Below, in pieces: positions 58,401 to 64,000 of a DNA stretch of 64,000 nucleotides. The notes beneath the pieces are model-generated. The model ran no database searches, had not been told where the DNA came from, and saw only the letters and a program-made list of their open reading frames with translations. The first letter of the stretch is position 1. Every line of letters starts with the position of its first letter. The position numbers and the translations under genes were made by a program. This DNA comes from Mugil cephalus (Eukaryota > Chordata > Actinopteri > Mugiliformes > Mugilidae), in the NCBI RefSeq assembly GCF_022458985.1, contig NC_061770.1:2667001-2731000 (forward strand), read 5' to 3'.

Positions 58401-61258
58401 AGGAGGGAAGCAGACTTCACATTTTCCAGCCACTCCTATCAGTGCCGACATCTCGAGCACAACACAGTGACAAGGAGAGAGGAAGTGTAATTTGACTCCT
58501 TACACACACTCCATTGGTATTTCTTCTTCCCATATGGCAACAATCTTGCATTTTCACATCGTATCAATTAATGTTTCTCATAAGACAGCATTTCTGATAA
58601 CGTTTTCTAAAGGGTACATGTAGAGAAAATAGTAATTCAAGATCAAGACCAAAACCTACAATTTAAAATGAGTACATCTCAGAAAACAAACATTCATGGT
58701 GTTGAATAGTAATTTGTACACAAAAAATGTGAAATTGGTGCATTATTCAAAGCATAATACACCAATAATCTCACTTGCACAAATATCTAAATTGGATCTG
58801 AGAATTAGTTGTTTTTTTAATCTGTCAAACGTAATATTTTCTGCATCAAAAACAATGAAATGACTGAAATCTAAAACAAATCTGTGGGGCAGCACGTGTG
58901 AAGACAAATCACAGAATATTCTTGTGTGGTTTGACAGTAGATCTTTGGGGTAGACACGGCCCGTCAACCTGATGACATAAAGAGTGCAGTAGGCAGCTAG
59001 ATGTTCTGGTGCACAAGAGGATAGAGCAAGAGAGGCAAGCTGGAGGACAGAGCCAGATTAAACTAATGAGAGTGAACAAGCAGAGGACAATTGGGAGGGT
59101 AGCTTGGTAAAGGGGAGCAAGTGCACGGTAAGCTTCCCAGCATCTACAACTCAACAGAGCAGCCAAACTTAAACTTACTTGGTGTTCCCAACATACACAA
59201 TTTCTAATGTAGTTTTCAGTAAAATACGCTCCATACAGAAGTGCATATACACCACAAAGTGCTGTAAACACTATACAATAGGTTAGACCAATCATCATCA
59301 TAACCATCTATATCATGGTCATGGCAAACAAATCATGTCACTGAGTATTTTGCCAGTTGAATATGACACTATCTTTTCAACATGATGTTTTTTTTACAAG
59401 ATAGACTTAGTCAGGAATTGTCCAAAAGCTTATACTGAAATACTGTCCCAGAACATGCTTATTTTTTTTAATTTTATTTACTTAAATTTTATTCCCCCAT
59501 CCCCCTATTGACCTTCTGTGCTGACATGTAACACACACAAACTAAAAACATTCATCAAATTGGAGCTAATCAAACAACAGGCAGAATATGAATTTTATGA
59601 TTTATCTAACCTACATTTACAAGAAAATGTGAATCGGAGCAGGTTTACGCTTTTACGCTCTGGCAAAACATTAAACTTTAAAGCAGGTTGGTAGCATCAC
59701 ATTTAACAAAAAACTATTGACGAGATTGATTTAAATCAGAATCACTCCAATGTTCACTTATTCACAGTTCCCTTTAACATAAATTCAATATTGTTTTTCA
59801 CTCAAATGAAGGCAATGTTATAGTTCAAGTTGATACACAAATAAATTACACTAATGAGCTACTATGGTGTGGATGTGTATATTGGGAGTCTGAACTCTGC
59901 ATATGAAGGGAAAGTGTGTATTCCAGTAATCTCAGCCTTCAACATTGCAATGTTTCAACACACTTCCTAGCAGTGAGACAAACACAGCCATCTATTAAGG
60001 ACAAAGTAATGTTCTAAGGTGGGGTAAAGATGGTGGCCTTAATAATTCATGCCCTCCTGCTTGGATACCAGCTGCCCCACCCTTTCCTTCTCGAGGGCTG
60101 CATCCCGTCTCACTTGTCCGATTGCCCCTGCTAACTTGCCTCTCTGCCTGATCTTATATTCTTGTTCTTCAGAGCACCACTAAGGGTGTTGTTGATTTAA
60201 TGATCCTAGAAACAAACGATAAGAGTTCCAGTAGAGTACGGATGAGACAGTTTTTTGTTGTTAGTCAGTATACGGTTGTTGGCCGTGTCCAAGCTACTGA
60301 TCATCTGTGAGAACATGATGCCTCCACATTAATACAAGCAGAAAGATTCTCTAAGCAGGCGTTTCCTTTTAAAGGGTGTTTCCCTTGTAGTGCTCGTCTC
60401 TCTCTCTCTTCCCTTTGTCAAAACATTCAGCGGATGTGGCAACAGCGCGCACACTTTACAAATACATTTGCTTTGTGGTTCCTTCTACTACCATTGCACT
60501 TACCAGAGTCCATCAAGGCTTTGAACCAGGCTATGCAATCGGCTGCATTACCGTAACCTAACACAGGACATCCCGACAGGCAGGCTTATGCTAACAGACA
60601 AATAAGGGGATAAAAATGATGAGACAGAGAGACGGATGGAGGATCAGCAGGAGGCACTGCGTGTAGTGCTGCAACACCAGAGGACAGGCTGGCACTTCAC
60701 ACAAAATTAGGTCAGTCTGACTTAGATTAGACCTGGCTCATGCTGGTAAACAAATAATCAAGCATGACTGAATGCAAGAAGCTGAGTTTACCGAGTGAAG
60801 ATGACATGAGACAAGTTTGTTGAGCCACTGTGAGTGCATTGTTAATGAAATGCAAAACCAATTACCCTGGCATCTTTAAGAACCATTATGAATCACCATT
60901 TCCGACATTAGACTTGTTGTCTTAATGAAAGTACATTTTGTGTGAACAGAATAATCCAAGAAAAGTACTTAAATATTAGAAACTAAATATTTGTTTTAGT
61001 AAAATGGCAGCAAGTTTATAAAATGGCAAAAAAAATAAAATAAATTAGGCAATCAATACAGCATTTATTACTATCAAACTATCAGAGTTCCTACTGAGGT
61101 GAGACCAGAACATTTCTGTTCTTTCGTGGTTGATCTTTGCAATCGCTCTGTGTGTTTTCCTGCATTGGTAGCTAGCGGGCTCTTCAATGTGAAGTCAGAG
61201 TCATTTCTGTAACAGTGCTGTTATGTTACACTATAGACCAATACACTGTGTTTGCTTC
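55474..61258. other. GNB1 intron 1 or upstream region, nothing recognised
   Basis: Long AT-rich stretch. Purine-rich sequence near 58375-58410 and CT-rich sequence near 60395-60415 stand out by composition only. A minus-strand open frame at 56360-56100 shows no family resemblance. No first exon of GNB1 could be identified with confidence. Confidence 0.5.
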
Positions 61259-61298
61259 AGTGTATTGCATCTGCATTTTCATGCAGATGCAATACACT
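61259..61298. repeat. Perfect 18-bp hairpin
   Basis: Arms 61259-61276 and 61281-61298 are exact reverse complements around a 4-nt loop (TTTC). A further copy of the outer 'atacactg' lies just left (61241-61248). The stem is stable but short. Confidence 0.9.
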
Positions 61299-63905
61299 TA
61301 CAGCGTTCTGCATACTTACATCATTCCGCTGTGCATACCTGTGAATGTGTTTGTACTAGTTTCATATTGATAAAAATCACTTGTGGTTAGAAAATGCAGG
61401 CGTGTGCAAAATGTGTGTGAAAAAATTAAATCTGAAAGTGAATATAAATAAATAAATCTCATACCCAATAATACATAGTTAATACCTGGAACATATCACT
61501 AGCTCAAACAAGAATACCAGATCCTTCTCTTAGTAACCAAAGCAACATCTGAATGTGTCGCTGTTTTCCTCAAATGTTATTCTCATCTAAATTGTGTGAC
61601 ATATCGTACACAGGTTCAAGTAAGAGGGGAGAAAGGGTGGATGGATAAAATCCCTGTTAGTGGCCTACAGTGGGCTTTCAGGTCTTGATGTGATGGGAAT
61701 GGCTTTTAGAGAAGCCATCTCATTTTCTTCTTTTACCCATTCATCCAGTGGTGGAAAACTCTGCAATATTTAAAAGCACTCCTCCAACCCCCACACCGAC
61801 CCTATGAGTCAGGCAAATCAATTATTGTGCTCAGCACCTCCAGTCTAACTAGTAGTGACAGCTTAACCACTGACTGACATTACCTATGAAATCTGCAACA
61901 AAATGGATCAGTCCAAAAATGTCAAATATAAAGGCTGGCAGTTGATAACAGTTTGCAACCCCAATGCAACTCTGCTACCATATTTGAGTAATTGTGTTGA
62001 CCTGTTCAAAAATACTCCAATCCTAGCTTTCTAAGGCAGAGTCTATCTTTTCATCCTTGCTGTTGGTTTAAAATATTAACAAGGTTTTCATGTTGGTGAA
62101 AATGTCTAAATTATACTCAAAGCTTAATGCTACCTTGATTTACTTATTTGCTTTAACCCTGCATTGGACTAAATGTGGACAATAAAGAAGGACGACTTAG
62201 ACTGTGGTCAGAATGCATTTAATAAATTGAATACGGTCTGATGTAATAAATGCTTGGGAATAGAATTATTACGGGTTTTATATTCTTTGTCTAAAGACGT
62301 TGAATTTCAACATCATGCCGGCTTATAAAACTAGTCAAAATGATACTGTAAATGCCCCCCTCCCCTCTCTCTTTTGGTCTGATCGGTGGCTGAGGGTCTG
62401 TCTAAGTGCTGCAGGGAAGTGATGCATGTTAAATGTAGTTGAAACACAACCAGGTCACAAAGAAGGCAGGAACAAGGGGGCTGATGGTGCAGCAAGAGAA
62501 GACTGAAGGGGAGTGCTCCTGGACATTTTTTTTTTTTTTAAAGCTCCATCCAATCTCCCTCACTTTGCCTTTCTCTCCGACACACAGACAACCACTCAGT
62601 GGCTTTTTTCCCTATCAAACACAGGAGAACTACAGCACTATGGAGGACAAGCTGAATCCTTACGCTCCCTGTCTGACTAACATCAGAATGAATGAATGCA
62701 GAGTGAAATATGTTTTTTTATGCTGTTAAACCAAAAATAGACTTAACATAACATGGCAATCTAATCAATCACATATTTAATGTTTGTCATGTTTGTATGA
62801 AGACTTTACTGTATTTCAGCCAGCTCTATCATCCTGAAAGTAATTTAAGTATGTCCAAATCTGCCTAGAGGATAACTTTTTATTAATATACAATAGTCTG
62901 CAGATGGTTCTGTCACTAAAATGTGAGAAGTGCAAAGTTGCAAAGACACATAACAAATGATGTGAATATTATAAACACATCGTTCTCTGTGCAATAAAGC
63001 GCAGTATTGCCATGGTACATTCATCCCAATTATGACCACTATCAATGTCAAGCAAACTACTGAGAAGAGTTCATCTAAAAAGGCCTGATTCCAGTCATCA
63101 AAAGGAAGGAAATTTCTAAACTGAAACGTCATAAACTAGATGTTTTGTAATAAGGAAACTTCGCTCTAAATGAGTACCTTAACCAAAAAGATCAGCTGGC
63201 TTTTTTGGGTGGAGGCCAGTTTCTGGCAGTCAAGGTTGTGTCCTTATCTGTAATTTTTCAGACAACTCAATGAAGACTCCTTAGAGCAGACGCTAATGAC
63301 TAGTAAGGCAACACTGCTGTCTAGTGCACTTGCTAATTGTAAACCGTTGCGCATACAGACTTATAAAACTAAACATAGATTTCCTTTAGGGTTATGCCTG
63401 AAGTTGGGTTAAGAACAACATTTTGAACATAAAAATAAAATCACAAGTTAAATCATACCAACAATGTTGGTCACATTTGGTGTCGGACTTAATTTGTTAA
63501 TCACTTATAAAAATAGTTGCTGAATGACTGACTTTAAAACCATTTTTTAAAAAATGCCTTTAGTACACTTTGATGCAAGATCCACAAGAAAATTGCCACC
63601 AGGGCATGTCACAGCATTAAGCAAGTTTGAGGATGAATATTAAAGCTCCCTTTTCTGAAACACATTATGAGCATAAAAAAGTATCCTTTAATGAGTGAAA
63701 TGCTTAAGTAGCTACACTCAGAACAACAATCAACAAAAGCTTTGCCACTAAAGCGTAATTTAACTTTGTTGCGTCACACCTCCCTGGTTGTGATTTGGTC
63801 TGGTTGGTAGTCAATTGTTTCTGCTTTAGTATTCACGGCCGCTTCTCCATCTCCGCAATTTTCAAATTGATTAATTTGGGTCAATAAATAATCTTAAAGG
63901 TTAAC
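61299..63905. other. Upstream or intronic region, nothing recognised
   Basis: AT-rich sequence. A T-rich tract lies near 62527-62540. A short plus-strand frame at 62641-62727 looks mildly codon-like but has no family resemblance or splice support. Confidence 0.45.
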
Positions 63906-63989
63906 CTAGGAGGTTTGGAGATATAGACATTTGTGTAACTCATGTTCCCTCTCGTGTTCTGAAATTTCGGCAAAACTTTCAGTCGCCAT
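63906..63989 (-). other. Short start-like ORF at the right edge (repeat-type protein N-terminus)
   Basis: The minus strand opens with ATG at 63989-63987 and runs 27 codons (MATESFAEISEHERE and so on) to a stop at 63908-63906. The beginning resembles the N-termini of a family of fish repeat-borne proteins of the Crypton/ZMYM-like type that start MATE-F---. The flanking CAACAATGGCGAC also matches a YY1-type site. Either way no functional gene is shown here. Confidence 0.25.
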
Positions 63990-64000
63990 TGTTGAAAGTG

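Noticed and set aside
62439..62729. Plus-strand frame with a codon-like stretch (MEDKLNPYAPCL)
   Set aside because: No homolog recognised, runs through a poly-T tract, and no splice partner seen.

Overview
The window is nuclear DNA from a ray-finned (teleost) fish. Three multi-exon vertebrate genes can be assembled from it. Introns follow GT/AG rules and exon phases join without error. Coding density is low, and the spacers are filled with typical fish microsatellites, Tc1-like, hAT-like, L1/Tx1-like and L2-like fragments and one decayed endogenous retrovirus.

Layout, left to right. (1) 1-4.4 kb: the 5' two-thirds of SLC35E2 on the minus strand (five coding exons, running off the left edge), with a decayed hAT-like element in an intron and a noncoding first exon and promoter near 4.1-4.45 kb. 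(2) 4.45-14.7 kb: an intergenic repeat cluster: a Tc1-like remnant, a common fish repeat, a minus-strand retroviral remnant with a tRNA-Lys primer site and gag- and env-like coding but no recognisable pol, an L1-like LINE end, and a second copy of the Tc1-like cassette. (3) 14.7-22.8 kb: a plus-strand nine-exon gene for a 326-residue protein with about eight membrane helices. I could not name it. It starts with an acidic dileucine sorting signal typical of endosome/lysosome membrane proteins. (4) 23.0-41.7 kb: NADK (cytosolic NAD kinase) on the minus strand, complete in 11 coding exons (430 residues), plus a probable alternative first coding exon near 32.1 kb and a GC/CCAAT/ETS promoter near 41.7 kb. 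(5) 42.1-43.1 kb: a dispersed repeat and an L2-like LINE end. (6) 43.35-55.5 kb: GNB1 (G protein beta-1) on the minus strand, complete in nine coding exons (340 residues), with a long 3' UTR. (7) 55.5-64 kb: intron 1 and/or upstream DNA of GNB1, with no recognisable gene, one perfect short hairpin, and at the right edge a short start-like ORF resembling the opening of a repeat-borne protein.

The order SLC35E2 - NADK - GNB1 matches the human 1p36.33 block from memory; the eight-helix gene between SLC35E2 and NADK is not something I know from the mammalian locus. NADK makes NADP+ in the cytosol, SLC35E2 is a predicted nucleotide-sugar/triose-phosphate-type transporter, and GNB1 is a signalling scaffold. 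They share no pathway; the grouping is conserved synteny. The observations I find most worth following are the unnamed eight-helix protein with lysosomal-type sorting motifs, the alternative NADK first exon that would remove the serine-rich regulatory N-terminus, a 50-bp perfect inverted repeat inside NADK, and the pol-less retroviral remnant. Exon coordinates were read by hand and could be off by a base in places, but the coding lengths of all three complete genes sum to multiples of three.
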